A stretch of 64,000 nucleotides of DNA from Rhizorhabdus dicambivorans (GCF_002355275.1 NZ_CP023449.1:4256001-4320000); one strand, 5' to 3'. Shown: positions 16,995-26,159, numbered from the stretch's first letter. Notes: generated by a model from the sequence alone, not told the origin. A program made the numbers and translations.

Positions 16995-18365
16995 ATGATC
17001 ACCTCCGCCGCCCGCGCCGCCGATCGTCACGTCATGATCGTCGGCGCGGGCTTTTCCGGCACCCTCCAGGCGATCAACCTGCTGCGCCACGAAGGCCCGC
17101 ACGCGACGCTGATCGAGCGGCAGCCCCATGCCGGACGCGGCATCGCCTATTCGGCGGCGCATCCCGATCATCTGCTCAACGTGCGTGCCGGCAATATGAG
17201 CGCGCTGCCCGACGATCCCGATCATTTCCTGCGCTGGCTCGCCCGGCACCGGCCCGAGCTGGGCGGCTTCGTGCCGCGCATCGTCTATGGCGATTATCTG
17301 GCCGATCTGCTGCGCGCCGCGATGGAACGGGCCGAGGGCCGCCTTACCCTGATCCGGGGCGAAGCGGTCGACGCCGAACGGAGCGGCGGCGGCTATGCGG
17401 TGACGCTGGACGACGGGCGTCGCCTCGCTGCGGATACGCTGGTCCTCGCGCCGGGCAACCTGCCCCCGCACGAGCCGCCGGCGCTCGCCGGTGCCGGGCT
17501 CGATCCCGACCTCTACGCGCCCGATCCGTGGAGCGGCAACGTCGCCGACGGGCTGGCGGCCGACGACAGGGTGCTGATCGTCGGCACCGGACTGACCATG
17601 GTGGACGTCGCGCTGCTGCTCGACGCGCGCGGCTTCCGGGGCAGGATCATCGCCATGTCCCGGCGCGGCCTGCTGCCTCACGCCCATGCCGACCAGACGA
17701 TGGGCGCGCCTCTGCAACAGCGCCCGCCGCTCCGGCCATCGGAACTGCTGCGATCGGTGCGGGCAAGGACGGGGGCAACCGGCTGGCGGCCGGCTGTCGA
17801 TGCGCTCAGGCCCTTCACCCAGGATCTCTGGCTCGGCGCCGATGCCGAGGGCCGCCGCCGCTTCCTGCGCCATCTGCGCCCCTGGTGGGATATCCACCGC
17901 CATCGGCTGGCACCGCGCGTCGCCGAGCGGATCGCCGCGATGCGCGCCGATGGAAGGCTCGACATCGTCGCCGGCAAGCTGGCGGGCGCCGATGTGCGCG
18001 ATGGCCAGGTCGACATCAGCTGGCGTCCACGCGGCGCGGATACGCTGCGGACATTGCGGGTCCGGCGGATCGTCAATGCCAGCGGACCGCAGGGTGATCT
18101 GGCCCGAACCGGCGAACCGCTGCTGCGCCGCCTGCTCGAACGCGGCCTGATCCGCCCCGATGCCCTGCATCTTGGCATCGACGTCAATCCGCAGTCGGAA
18201 GCGATCGGCGCCTCCGGCCAGGCCGATTCCGGCCTGCTGGTCATCGGCCCGATGACGCGCGGCACCTTCTGGGAGATTGTCGCCGTGCCCGACATCCGCG
18301 TCCAGACCTGGTCGGTCGCGCGGCGCCTGTCGAACGCGCACTGGGTCGAAGGCGAAGGGCTCTAG
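16995..18365 (+). CDS. FAD/NAD(P)-binding oxidoreductase, YdhS-like
   Basis: A 456-residue flavoprotein of the NAD_binding_9/YdhS group. An N-terminal Rossmann motif MIVGAGFSGTLQAINLL (about 14-30) is followed by RGIAYSAAHPDHLLNVRAGNM, a family signature, then a second dinucleotide motif VLIVGTGLTMVDVALLL and a late INASGPQ/NASGPQGDLAR stretch. Homologues include HpyO-like and hydroxylating flavoproteins, but most have no known substrate. The gene stands alone between glcG and a small stress-type gene, with a 186-base leader containing a hairpin. No strong ribosome-binding site is visible. Confidence 0.85.
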   Translation: MITSAARAADRHVMIVGAGFSGTLQAINLLRHEGPHATLIERQPHAGRGIAYSAAHPDHLLNVRAGNMSALPDDPDHFLRWLARHRPELGGFVPRIVYGDYLADLLRAAMERAEGRLTLIRGEAVDAERSGGGYAVTLDDGRRLAADTLVLAPGNLPPHEPPALAGAGLDPDLYAPDPWSGNVADGLAADDRVLIVGTGLTMVDVALLLDARGFRGRIIAMSRRGLLPHAHADQTMGAPLQQRPPLRPSELLRSVRARTGATGWRPAVDALRPFTQDLWLGADAEGRRRFLRHLRPWWDIHRHRLAPRVAERIAAMRADGRLDIVAGKLAGADVRDGQVDISWRPRGADTLRTLRVRRIVNASGPQGDLARTGEPLLRRLLERGLIRPDALHLGIDVNPQSEAIGASGQADSGLLVIGPMTRGTFWEIVAVPDIRVQTWSVARRLSNAHWVEGEGL

Positions 18366-18436
18366 CCGGGAAGCGCCGCCAACGGGCCAGCCTGACGACA
18401 ATCGTCCTGACCTGGATCAAGTCGGCGCAACATGCG

Positions 18437-18461
18437 GGAACCGGGGCGATCGGCTGCGGTT
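18437..18461 (+). promoter_or_regulatory. Candidate EcfG (general stress) promoter
   Basis: GGAAC (18437-18441), 16 bases, then GGTT (18458-18461). This resembles the alphaproteobacterial EcfG/sigma-T consensus GGAAC-N16/17-cGTT. It lies 54 bases before the start of the small gene at 18516. Two further sites of the same form flank the stress operon near 21063-21189. Confidence 0.5.
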
Positions 18462-18515
18462 CAGCATGGGCGGCCTCACGCCGCCAGCGAAAAGCCGGAT
18501 GATGCCCGGGTCAGG

Positions 18516-18707
18516 ATGCAGATGCGCGCTAACGATCTCGAATATTACCGCCGGCGACTGGTCGAGGAGCTTGAGCGGTCGTTCGACGCGGAGAGCGAGG
18601 TGGCGCGCACCGCGCATCGGACGCTGGCCGAACTGTATCGCGCCCGGCTGAACGAGCCGGCGCCGACGGGATATCGTGCCATGTCGGCGCGGGTCCGGGC
18701 GGCCTAG
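18516..18707 (+). CDS. Small conserved-looking protein, unknown function
   Basis: A 63-residue soluble protein beginning MQMRANDLEYYRRRLVEELE. It is highly charged and probably a helical pair (YYRRRLVEELERSFDAESEVARTAHRTLAELYRARL in outline). I recall short proteins of this look in sphingomonads, but none with a known function. Start could be ATG 18516 or 18522. A candidate EcfG promoter precedes it and the dienelactone-hydrolase gene follows three bases after its stop, so they are probably cotranscribed. Confidence 0.65.
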   Translation: MQMRANDLEYYRRRLVEELERSFDAESEVARTAHRTLAELYRARLNEPAPTGYRAMSARVRAA

Positions 18708-18710
18708 CCC

Positions 18711-19430
18711 GTGGCCGAGCCGTTCGCCTACCGCCACGACGATATCGAGCTTGTCGGCGAACTCCACCGCCCCGATCCCGGCGCGCATGGCCGCCCAGTC
18801 CTGGTCGTCCATGAGGCGGACGGGATCGGCGGCAATGTCCGCCGCCGCTGCGCGATGCTGGCCGGGCTCGGCTATGTCGCGGCGGCGGCCGATCTCCATG
18901 GCGACGGCCGCGTTCTCGGCGACGATGAGATCGGCCCCGCGATGGACCGTTTCCGCGGCGATCCACCGCTGCTGCGCGGCCGCATCGCCGCCGCGCTCGA
19001 CGCGCTGGTCGCGACGACAGGCGCGCCGCCGGAACGGATCGCCGCGATCGGCTATTGCTTCGGCGGTTTCGCAGTGCTCGAACTCGCCCGGTCGGGCGCG
19101 CCGATCGGTGCCGTGGCGAGCTTCCACGGCCTGCTCACCACCAACGCACCAGCCGCGCCCGGCGCCATCCGCGCCCGGATATTCGCCAGCACCGGCGCCC
19201 TCGATCCGCTCGTCCCGCCCGACCATGTCGGGGCCTTCCAGGCGGAGATGATGGCGGCCCGGGCGGACTGGCAGCTGATCGTCCATGGCCGCGCGCTGCA
19301 CAGCTTCACCAACAGCGGCGTCGATGCGCTCGGCGATCCGCGCATGGCCTATGATCCGGCGGCCGACCGGCAGAGCTGGGCCGCGCTGCTGGAATTCCTG
19401 GCCGACGGCACGGACGCCGCGCGGGCATGA
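18711..19430 (+). CDS. Dienelactone hydrolase family protein
   Basis: A 239-residue alpha/beta hydrolase. The nucleophile elbow is GYCFGG (Cys instead of Ser, characteristic of dienelactone hydrolases), the acid lies in GALDPLVPPDH and the histidine in ALHSFTN, giving a full Cys-Asp-His triad. VHEADGIGGNVRRRC is another family stretch. Such enzymes open dienelactones in chloroaromatic breakdown, but many paralogues have other ester or lactone substrates, and no aromatic pathway genes are adjacent. The start is GTG 18711, three bases after the preceding small gene. Confidence 0.88.
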   Translation: MAEPFAYRHDDIELVGELHRPDPGAHGRPVLVVHEADGIGGNVRRRCAMLAGLGYVAAAADLHGDGRVLGDDEIGPAMDRFRGDPPLLRGRIAAALDALVATTGAPPERIAAIGYCFGGFAVLELARSGAPIGAVASFHGLLTTNAPAAPGAIRARIFASTGALDPLVPPDHVGAFQAEMMAARADWQLIVHGRALHSFTNSGVDALGDPRMAYDPAADRQSWAALLEFLADGTDAARA

Positions 19431-19469
19431 GCAAGTGAGTACGGAAAGTCTACAACCGAGGAGTTCAGC

Positions 19470-19784
19470 ATGGGCCGCACATCGGACGACGATTTCCTCC
19501 CCGAGGAGAATGACGAGCAGCGCGATGGCGATCAGGCGCAGGACGTGGCCGACGATGCGCTGACCTTGCCGGCCGATCCCTATGAGGAGAGCGAACATGG
19601 CGGTTCGTCGGATCCCGCGTCGCTGATCCCCGCCGACACGCCGGACCTCGTCGATACGATGAACCAGATGGTCCGCTCGGGCCGGATCGACAATGGCGCC
19701 TTCGCCGGCGAACCGATGCACGACGATGAAGAGGATATCCGCGGCATCACCGATCAGGACGACGACGACCTCACGGGATCATGA
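19470..19784 (+). CDS. Small highly acidic protein, unknown
   Basis: A 104-residue protein with long acidic stretches (SDDDFLPEENDEQRDGDQ, HDDEEDIRG, DQDDDDLTGS) and few hydrophobic residues, so probably intrinsically disordered and strongly negatively charged. A good ribosome-binding site (GAGGAG) stands about seven bases before ATG 19470. It follows the dienelactone hydrolase by 39 bases and converges on the GH130-like gene. I do not recognise a family. Confidence 0.65.
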   Translation: MGRTSDDDFLPEENDEQRDGDQAQDVADDALTLPADPYEESEHGGSSDPASLIPADTPDLVDTMNQMVRSGRIDNGAFAGEPMHDDEEDIRGITDQDDDDLTGS

Positions 19785-19807
19785 TCGGCGCCGGTCCGGG
19801 CTCCCGC

Positions 19808-20989
19808 TCAGGCGAAGACCTGTTTTGGAATATGCGTGATCCGGCAGGCGAGATCGGCTTCGCCCGACGCGACGATATAATGGCCGGGCGCGCTCCCCCC
19901 CTCGTCGCCGTCGGCGATGCCGGTCGTGAACACCACGTCGCGGACATAGAGCTGATGCTCGATCGGGCGGGTGAGGTCGGCCGAGGCTTCGAGCAGCGGC
20001 CGGTGCTCGGTCGCGATGGTCCGCGAGGGGTCGTCCCGGTCGAGAATCGACCAGTAGGTTCGATATATGCCGACGATCTCCTTGGGCTCCACTCCATGCC
20101 ACAGGCTCAGCCAGCCGCGATCGGTCAGGATCGGCGGGGTGCCTCCGCCGATCCGCGCGGTGGCGACGGTATTGGCGTGGGGGCGGATGCCGGGCGCGGG
20201 CCAGGGCTTCCAATGCCGGGCGTCGGGTGAGGTTGCCAGGTTGATCGACGGCCCCGCGCGCCATTCGCTGCCGGGCGGATAGGCGAAATAAAGGTCCCCC
20301 AGCGGCCGGGTCTGGGCCCAATATTGCCCGCCGACCAGCCCCTCGAAGATCAGCATGTCCTTGTTCTGGTGATCCAGCACGATGTCGGCGAAGCGCCAGT
20401 CGAGGCCATCGGACGATGTGTAGAGCGTGGTCGAATGGCGCTCGGGGCTGACCGAGCAGGTCGTCATCAGCCATTGGTCGCCCACCCGGCTGATCCGCGC
20501 ATCCTCCACACCATAGCATTGGAAGCTCGCTGTCGGCGCGATCGCCCGGTCATAATGCACCTCCTCGATCCGCAGCCCGTCGGGCGACAGTTCGACCGGC
20601 AGCAGCCAGGACAGCGAGGTCAGCGCCATGATCCGCCAGCCGCCGCCGCGTAGCAGGAATTTGCGGGGATCGGCGGTGTCGGCCAGATCGAGCGGCCAGG
20701 CGTCGAGCCGATACTGTCCGCTGCCCCGCGCCGCGACATGGCCCGCCGGCGGATTGCCCTCGGCTTCCCAGCGGATCGCATGGACCCGCCCGTCGCGGAT
20801 CGGCTCGCGCAGGGCCTCGGCGATCCGCACCATCGCCAGCAGGTTGCCGTTCGGCAGCCGCGTCAGCCCGGGGTTGAAGGCGCCGAGGATATAGGTTTCG
20901 GCATCGAGATGCCCGGCCAGCGGCGAGCGGGCGAGATCGACATCGTCGGGTGCGAATATCAGCCGGTCGACTGGATAGCTGCTCATCAT
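19808..20989 (-). CDS. GH130-like glycoside phosphorylase/hydrolase
   Basis: A 393-residue five-bladed propeller-type protein resembling family GH130 (beta-mannoside phosphorylases and related enzymes). GAFNPGLTRLPNGNLLAMVRIAE near the N-terminus, YGVEDARISRV in the middle and LSLWHGVEPKEIVGIYRTYW match GH130 landmark blocks, including the EDAR motif. Start ATG 20989 (or 20986) is preferred; an upstream in-frame start at 21064 would add 25 low-complexity residues. A candidate EcfG promoter lies 74 bases upstream on the same strand, so it may be a general-stress gene making or recycling mannoside. Substrate not deducible. Confidence 0.75.
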   Translation of the reverse strand: MMSSYPVDRLIFAPDDVDLARSPLAGHLDAETYILGAFNPGLTRLPNGNLLAMVRIAEALREPIRDGRVHAIRWEAEGNPPAGHVAARGSGQYRLDAWPLDLADTADPRKFLLRGGGWRIMALTSLSWLLPVELSPDGLRIEEVHYDRAIAPTASFQCYGVEDARISRVGDQWLMTTCSVSPERHSTTLYTSSDGLDWRFADIVLDHQNKDMLIFEGLVGGQYWAQTRPLGDLYFAYPPGSEWRAGPSINLATSPDARHWKPWPAPGIRPHANTVATARIGGGTPPILTDRGWLSLWHGVEPKEIVGIYRTYWSILDRDDPSRTIATEHRPLLEASADLTRPIEHQLYVRDVVFTTGIADGDEGGSAPGHYIVASGEADLACRITHIPKQVFA

Positions 20990-21062
20990 CGATCCGGTCC
21001 GCTGTCTGGCGTCGCGCCTATGGTGTCGAGCATCATCGTCATCCCCTGATCTGCCCGGCGAC

Positions 21063-21087
21063 AACCTGCGGCCTGGAGCGATGTTCC
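21063..21087 (-). promoter_or_regulatory. Candidate EcfG promoter for the GH130-like gene
   Basis: On the minus strand GGAAC (21087-21083), 16 bases, GGTT (21066-21063). It points at the GH130-like gene starting at 20989. Confidence 0.5.
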
Positions 21088-21163
21088 CCGCTGCGCCCAG
21101 AACGCGAAGCCCTTAACCCATGTTAAAATACTGATTTTATTGGCTTCGCTTTCCGAAACGACC

Positions 21164-21189
21164 GGAACTGCCTTGGGTTTCACGGGGTT
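21164..21189 (+). promoter_or_regulatory. Candidate EcfG promoter for the SRPBCC-ADH-SDR operon
   Basis: GGAAC (21164-21168), 17 bases, GGTT (21186-21189), 27 bases before the GTG start at 21217. Together with the opposite-facing site it makes a divergent stress promoter region. Confidence 0.55.
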
Positions 21190-21216
21190 GGGGCTCGGAT
21201 TTCAAAGGAGGTTCCG

Positions 21217-21810
21217 GTGAGCGAAAGGCATGACGCCACGCCGCGCGACGATGCGCCCTTGTCCACGTCCAAGGATTCCGATGCCGCCGAAGCGGCCGGC
21301 GAGACGATCGTCGATGCCAGGGGATCGTCCCTGATCGGCCGTACCGTCACGATCAACCGGCCGCGCGCCGAACTGTTCGCCTATTGGCGCGATTTCTCCA
21401 ACCTGCCCCGCTTCATGGACAATATCGTCAGGATCGACATCCTCGACGAATGCCGATCGCACTGGGTGATCAAGGCCCCCGGCGGCCGGACGGTCGAATG
21501 GGACTCGGTCGTCACCGAGGAGGCAGATGGCGAATATATCGCCTGGGCATCGGCCGAAGGGGCGGATGTCCCCAACAGCGGCCGGATCGACTTCCGCGAC
21601 GCCAGCGGCGGGCGCGGCACAGTCGTCACCGCGACGATCCTCTACGATCCGCCGGCCGGCATGGTCGGCAGGCTGATCGCCAAGATGTTCCAGCGCGAGC
21701 CGGCGATCCAGGCGCGCCGGGATCTGCGCCGCTTCAAGCAGTTGATGGAAACCGGCGAGATCGCCACCGCCGCGCGCACGCGCGCCGAACTGGAGGAGGA
21801 GAAGGACTGA
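21217..21810 (+). CDS. SRPBCC-domain (cyclase/dehydrase-like) protein
   Basis: A 197-residue protein. About 40 N-terminal residues are polar and likely disordered. A START/SRPBCC domain follows ([25 protein letters not shown], then [17 protein letters not shown] and [17 protein letters not shown]), of the type often labelled polyketide cyclase/dehydrase or YndB-like. A near-perfect Shine-Dalgarno AAAGGAGG (21204-21211) supports GTG 21217 as start. First gene of a three-gene operon with a zinc alcohol dehydrogenase and an SDR. I infer a role in binding a hydrophobic ligand under stress. Confidence 0.85.
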   Translation: MSERHDATPRDDAPLSTSKDSDAAEAAGETIVDARGSSLIGRTVTINRPRAELFAYWRDFSNLPRFMDNIVRIDILDECRSHWVIKAPGGRTVEWDSVVTEEADGEYIAWASAEGADVPNSGRIDFRDASGGRGTVVTATILYDPPAGMVGRLIAKMFQREPAIQARRDLRRFKQLMETGEIATAARTRAELEEEKD

Positions 21811-22997
21811 TGCGCGCACTCACCTGGCACGGCAAGCATGACGTGCGCGTCGATACGGTGGACGATCCCGAGATTCTCAATCCGCGCGATGCGATCATCC
21901 GCATCACCTCGACCGCGATCTGCGGCTCGGACCTGCATCTTTACGACGGCTACATCCCGACCATGCAGAAGGGCGACATCCTCGGCCATGAGTTCATGGG
22001 CGAGGTGGTCGAGACCGGCTCCGCCTCGACGCTGAAGAAAGGGCAGCGCGTCGTCGTCCCCTTCACCATCTCCTGCGGCGGCTGCTTCCATTGCGGCAAG
22101 CATCAATATTCGGCCTGCGACAACGGCAATCCGGCCGACAACCAGGACATCGCCATGGAGCTGTACGGCCAGCCCATGTCCGGCCTGTTCGGCTACAGCC
22201 ATATGACCGGCGGCTATGCCGGCGGCCAGGCCGAATATGTGCGCGTGCCCTTCTCCGATGTCGGCCCGATCGTGATCCCCGACGGCATCGAGGATGACAA
22301 GGTGCTGTTCCTCTCCGATATCCTGCCTACCGGCTGGATGGCGGCGGAGAATGCCGACATCGAGCCCGGCGACACGGTGGCCGTCTGGGGCTGCGGGCCG
22401 GTCGGCCTGTTCGCGGTGCAGTCGGCCTTCCTGATGGGCGCCGAGCGGGTGATCGCGATCGATCATTTCCCCCACCGGCTGGAGCTGGCGCGGCGGTTCG
22501 GCGCGGAGACGGTCAATTTCGAGGAGAGCAAGACCTATGAGGCGCTGATGGAGATGACCGGCGGGATCGGGCCCGACGCGGTGATCGACGCTGTCGGCCT
22601 CGAGGCGCACGGCTTCTTCGTCGACAATGTGATCGACCAGATCAAGGCCTCGACCTTCCTCGGCACCGACCGTCCCCACGCGATCCGCCAGGCGATCATC
22701 GCTTGCCGCAAGGGCGGCCGGGTGTCGATGCCCGCCGTCTATGGGGGGTTCGTCGACAAATTCCCGCTGGGCGCCTTCATGCAGAAGGGGCTGACGCTCA
22801 AGACCGGCCAGACCCATGTCCAGCACTATATGCCCGGACTGCTCAACGCGATCCTTGAGGACAAGATCGATACCACCTTCCTGATCAGCCACCGCATGCC
22901 GCTGGAGCAGGCCGCCGAGGGCTACAGGATGTTCCACGACAAGCAGGATGAAGTGACCAAGATCGTGCTGAAGCCCGGCATGACGACGACCCATTGA
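21810..22997 (+). CDS. Zinc-dependent alcohol dehydrogenase
   Basis: A 395-residue medium-chain dehydrogenase of the formaldehyde-dehydrogenase-like/threonine-dehydrogenase-like group. Catalytic zinc ligands are Cys38 ([11 protein letters not shown]), His60-Glu61 (GHEFMGEV); the structural zinc loop [15 protein letters not shown] is present. The Rossmann motif [14 protein letters not shown] binds NAD(P). The ATG at 21810 overlaps the stop of the SRPBCC gene. Family members oxidise alcohols or glutathione-independent aldehydes. Context suggests aldehyde or alcohol turnover during stress, but the substrate is unknown. Confidence 0.9.
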   Translation: MRALTWHGKHDVRVDTVDDPEILNPRDAIIRITSTAICGSDLHLYDGYIPTMQKGDILGHEFMGEVVETGSASTLKKGQRVVVPFTISCGGCFHCGKHQYSACDNGNPADNQDIAMELYGQPMSGLFGYSHMTGGYAGGQAEYVRVPFSDVGPIVIPDGIEDDKVLFLSDILPTGWMAAENADIEPGDTVAVWGCGPVGLFAVQSAFLMGAERVIAIDHFPHRLELARRFGAETVNFEESKTYEALMEMTGGIGPDAVIDAVGLEAHGFFVDNVIDQIKASTFLGTDRPHAIRQAIIACRKGGRVSMPAVYGGFVDKFPLGAFMQKGLTLKTGQTHVQHYMPGLLNAILEDKIDTTFLISHRMPLEQAAEGYRMFHDKQDEVTKIVLKPGMTTTH

Positions 22998-23007
22998 GGA
23001 GAGGAAG

Positions 23008-23793
23008 ATGGCTGGCAGACTGGCACTCGTCACCGGCGCCTCGACCGGCATCGGTTTCGAACTGGCGAGCGTCGCGGCCGAGCAGGGCTATGACCTGCTG
23101 GTCGCAGCGGACGAGCCGCTGATCGAAGCCGCGGCGCGGGACTTCCGCCGTCACGGTGTCGAGGTGAACGCGGTCCAGGCCGATCTCGCGACGATCGAGG
23201 GCGTCGATACCCTCCTCGCCGCGGCGAGCGGGCGCGCGATCGAGATATTATGTGCCAATGCCGGGCGCGGGCTCGGGCGCGCCTTCATCGACCAGGACGT
23301 CGCCGAATGGCGCCGGGTGATCGACACCAATGTCACCGGCACCGTCTATCTGCTGCAGAAGGTTCTGCGCGACATGGTGGCGCGCGGCGAGGGCCGGATC
23401 CTCGTTACCGGCTCGATCGCCGGCTATATGCCCGGCAGCTTCAACGCGGTGTACAACGGCACCAAGGCCTTCATCGACAATTTCACCGACGCGATCCGCA
23501 ACGAGATCAGGGAGAGCAAGGGCGTCACCATCACCACGCTGATGCCCGGCCCGACCGAAACCGAGTTCTTCGAGCGCGCCGACCTGATGGACACCAAGGT
23601 TGGCCAGCAGGAGAAGGACGACGCCGGCAAGGTCGCCCGCGACGGCTGGGACGCGATGATGAAGGGCGAGAAGCACATCGTCTCGGGCTGGAAGAACAAA
23701 ATCCAGAAGACGATCGCGAACGTCACCCCCGCATCGGCTCTGGCCGAGATGCATCGGGGCATGACGGAGCCCGGAACGGCGCGCGACGCCTGA
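23008..23793 (+). CDS. Short-chain dehydrogenase/reductase
   Basis: A 261-residue SDR of the DltE-like (SDR c/a) type: VTGASTGIGFELA at 8-20, NAG at 84-86, catalytic Ser136, Tyr149, Lys153 (YNGTKAF). The C-terminal part beyond 185 (EKDDAGKVARDGWDAMMKGE, VSGWKNKIQ) is characteristic of this subgroup, usually annotated as oxidoreductases of unknown substrate. TGAGGAGAGGAAG before ATG 23008 is a strong ribosome-binding site. It completes the stress operon started at 21217. Confidence 0.9.
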   Translation: MAGRLALVTGASTGIGFELASVAAEQGYDLLVAADEPLIEAAARDFRRHGVEVNAVQADLATIEGVDTLLAAASGRAIEILCANAGRGLGRAFIDQDVAEWRRVIDTNVTGTVYLLQKVLRDMVARGEGRILVTGSIAGYMPGSFNAVYNGTKAFIDNFTDAIRNEIRESKGVTITTLMPGPTETEFFERADLMDTKVGQQEKDDAGKVARDGWDAMMKGEKHIVSGWKNKIQKTIANVTPASALAEMHRGMTEPGTARDA

Positions 23794-23834
23794 GGGCGCT
23801 TCCGCCCCGGGCGATCCCGCTCTAAGGCGGGCCG

Positions 23835-25487
23835 ATGACCGCCGCGCTCTTCTTCGCTCCCGACGCCTATGTCCTTGATGGCAACCAGATCATGGGTCGC
23901 CGCGTCGCCGGCGCGGTGTTCCTGCGGGCCGTGGTCGAAGGGCGCGGGGACGACCCGGTCGTCGGCTATTCGATCGGCCAGCAGAACATGGACTCCTTCC
24001 GGCAGGCGGTGCGGTCGATCGACCCGGCGGCACCTACCGAATGGATCCGGACCGGGCGCCACGATCTGCTTGCCGAGCGCGGCACGCTGCACCGCGCCGA
24101 TCCAGCGATCTGCGCGGAGGCTCGGCTGCGCCTGCGGACGGGATCCGCCAGCTTCAGCCTGACCGGCGTCACCCACACGCTATCGACCTCCGGCACGCTG
24201 GACCTGATTGCCTCCTACCTGTCCGAGCCGGTGATGCCATGGGACGCGCTGATCTGCACCTCGGCGGTGGCGGTGGACGTGGTGCGCGCCACCTTCGACG
24301 AAGCGGCCGCCTATCTGCGCTGGCGCTTCGGCGGCGACCTGCGCCTCACCCTTCCGCAACTGCCCGTCATTCCGCTGGGCGTGCACGGCGCCGACTGGGC
24401 GGTCTCCGATGCGGCCCGGCAGGCGGCCCGCCAGCGCCTCGTCATCGCGGAAGACGAGGTGGCCGTGCTGTTCTCGGGCCGGCTTTCCTATGCCGCCAAG
24501 GCCCATCCCTTCCAGATGTTCGAGGCGCTGCGCGCCGCCGCCGATCGCAGTGACCGGCCGGTGCGGCTCCTGCTCGCCGGGCAGTTCTTCAACAAGGGGA
24601 TCGGGGAGGATTTCCTCAGCACCGCGCGGACCTACTGCCCCAATGTCCGCTGCCAGCATGTCGATGGCGAGGATGCCGGTCTCTATGCCGCCGCCTATGC
24701 CGGGGCAGACATCTTCCTCTCGCTCGCCGACAATATCCAGGAGACCTTCGGCATCACCCCCGTCGAGGCGATGGCCGCCGGCCTGCCGGTGGTGGTCAGC
24801 GACTGGAACGGCTATCGCGACACGGTGCGCGACGGGATTGACGGTTTTCGCATCCCCAGCCGGGCGCCAGCCCCCGGCGCCGGCGACAATGTCGCCCATG
24901 GCTATGAGATATTGGGCAATTACGACGTCTATTCGTCCCGCACCAGCACGACCGTCTCGGTCGACATGGCGGTCCTCGTCGAACGGCTGGTGACGCTGAT
25001 CGGCGATCCCGAGCTGCGGCGGCGCATGGGGGCCGCTGGGCGGCAGCGCGTCGCCACCGAGTTCGACTGGCGGGTGATCTATCCGCGCTATCGCGAGCTG
25101 TGGGAAGAGCTTGGCCGCATCCGCACCCATCAATCCGCCCAGGCGGAGACGGCGGCGTGGCTTGCCAGCGCCCCGCACGCCCACCACGCTCATGACGATC
25201 CGTTCCGGCGCTTCGCCAGCTACCCCACCCGCTTCCTTTCGACCGATACCGTGCTGGGCGCGGCGCCCGGTGCCGGGCGCGCTGCCTATGAGGCACTGAC
25301 CGGGCGGCCGATCTTCGCCCCCTGGCGGATCGCGCCAGACCTTGCCGAACGCATCATCGCGGCGGCCGGGAAAGGCCCCGCCTCCATCGCCGACATCGCC
25401 CGCCAGGTAGGGCTGGCGCCCGAGGCCGCGATCGAGCCGATCGCCCGGCTCGTGAAGATGAACCTGCTGCTGCCTGAAGAAGACTGA
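23835..25487 (+). CDS. Glycosyltransferase (GT4-like) with C-terminal extension
   Basis: A 550-residue protein. The GT-B retaining glycosyltransferase core is shown by AVLFSGRLSYAAKAHPFQMFE and the donor-binding motif ETFGITPVEAMAAGLPVVVSDW. Beyond about residue 420 there is an extra 120-residue part that ends in a short helical domain (GPASIADIARQVGLAPEAAIEPIARLVKMNLL in outline) with the look of a winged helix. The N-terminal half is long and lacks a signal peptide. Role inferred: transfer of a sugar to lipid, polysaccharide or another acceptor. It lies 41 bases after the stress operon and converges on a methyltransferase with a four-base gap. Confidence 0.85.
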   Translation: MTAALFFAPDAYVLDGNQIMGRRVAGAVFLRAVVEGRGDDPVVGYSIGQQNMDSFRQAVRSIDPAAPTEWIRTGRHDLLAERGTLHRADPAICAEARLRLRTGSASFSLTGVTHTLSTSGTLDLIASYLSEPVMPWDALICTSAVAVDVVRATFDEAAAYLRWRFGGDLRLTLPQLPVIPLGVHGADWAVSDAARQAARQRLVIAEDEVAVLFSGRLSYAAKAHPFQMFEALRAAADRSDRPVRLLLAGQFFNKGIGEDFLSTARTYCPNVRCQHVDGEDAGLYAAAYAGADIFLSLADNIQETFGITPVEAMAAGLPVVVSDWNGYRDTVRDGIDGFRIPSRAPAPGAGDNVAHGYEILGNYDVYSSRTSTTVSVDMAVLVERLVTLIGDPELRRRMGAAGRQRVATEFDWRVIYPRYRELWEELGRIRTHQSAQAETAAWLASAPHAHHAHDDPFRRFASYPTRFLSTDTVLGAAPGAGRAAYEALTGRPIFAPWRIAPDLAERIIAAAGKGPASIADIARQVGLAPEAAIEPIARLVKMNLLLPEED

Positions 25488-25491
25488 GCCG

Positions 25492-26085
25492 TCAGGCGGC
25501 GGGCCGCACCGGCTTCACCGCCTGGAGCTGGAACTGCAGTTCGCGGACGACGCCCCAGTCGGTCTCGGCGCGGCGGCGCACCTCCTCCTTGGTCATCCGC
25601 CCCTCGTTCATCGCGACGATATAGGCCTGGTCGTAGGACTGCACCGCCTGCTTCAATTCGAAGTCGACGTCCATCAGATAGGCCAGCATCGTGTAATTGG
25701 CCCGCGCCGCGATCCACTCGTCATTCTGCCGCTTCGACATCATCCGGAAGGTCAGCGGCGTGAAGGCGCGGACATGGGTCGGATCGGACCAATAGGTCTC
25801 GTGGCGATAATGCGGGACGTGGATCTCCAATATGCCGCCGGGGCTCAGGATGCGGTGCAGGTTGCGCATGATCCGCGCGAACACGTCGAAATCCTTGCCG
25901 ACATGTTCCAGCACATGCTTCATCAGCACATAGTCGAAACGATCGTCCTCGAACGGCCAGTCGGGCTGCTCGACGTCCAGCAGCAGGTCCGGATTGCATT
26001 CGGGGAAGCTGTCCGCGTTGACGAAATCCGGGCGGATGTCGAAGCCGCAGCCGAGATTGAGCTTGCGGATGGCTGGATCGATCAT
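25492..26085 (-). CDS. Class I SAM-dependent methyltransferase
   Basis: A 197-residue protein with motif I KLNLGCGFDIRPDFVNAD (about 8-25), DRFDYVLMKHVLEHV (post-I/motif II) and ILSPGGILEIHVPH (motif III), typical of class I methyltransferases acting near cell-envelope or glycan genes. After about residue 130 the sequence is helical and charged. It converges on the glycosyltransferase, but the opposite strand makes a shared operon impossible. Acceptor unknown. Confidence 0.83.
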   Translation of the reverse strand: MIDPAIRKLNLGCGFDIRPDFVNADSFPECNPDLLLDVEQPDWPFEDDRFDYVLMKHVLEHVGKDFDVFARIMRNLHRILSPGGILEIHVPHYRHETYWSDPTHVRAFTPLTFRMMSKRQNDEWIAARANYTMLAYLMDVDFELKQAVQSYDQAYIVAMNEGRMTKEEVRRRAETDWGVVRELQFQLQAVKPVRPAA

Positions 26086-26159
26086 GTGCGGCGTTCCCCT
26101 GCGTGGCGGCCATCGCTAGAGGGCGCGTGCGCGACGGGCAAGACCCGCCGGGGTGTGGA

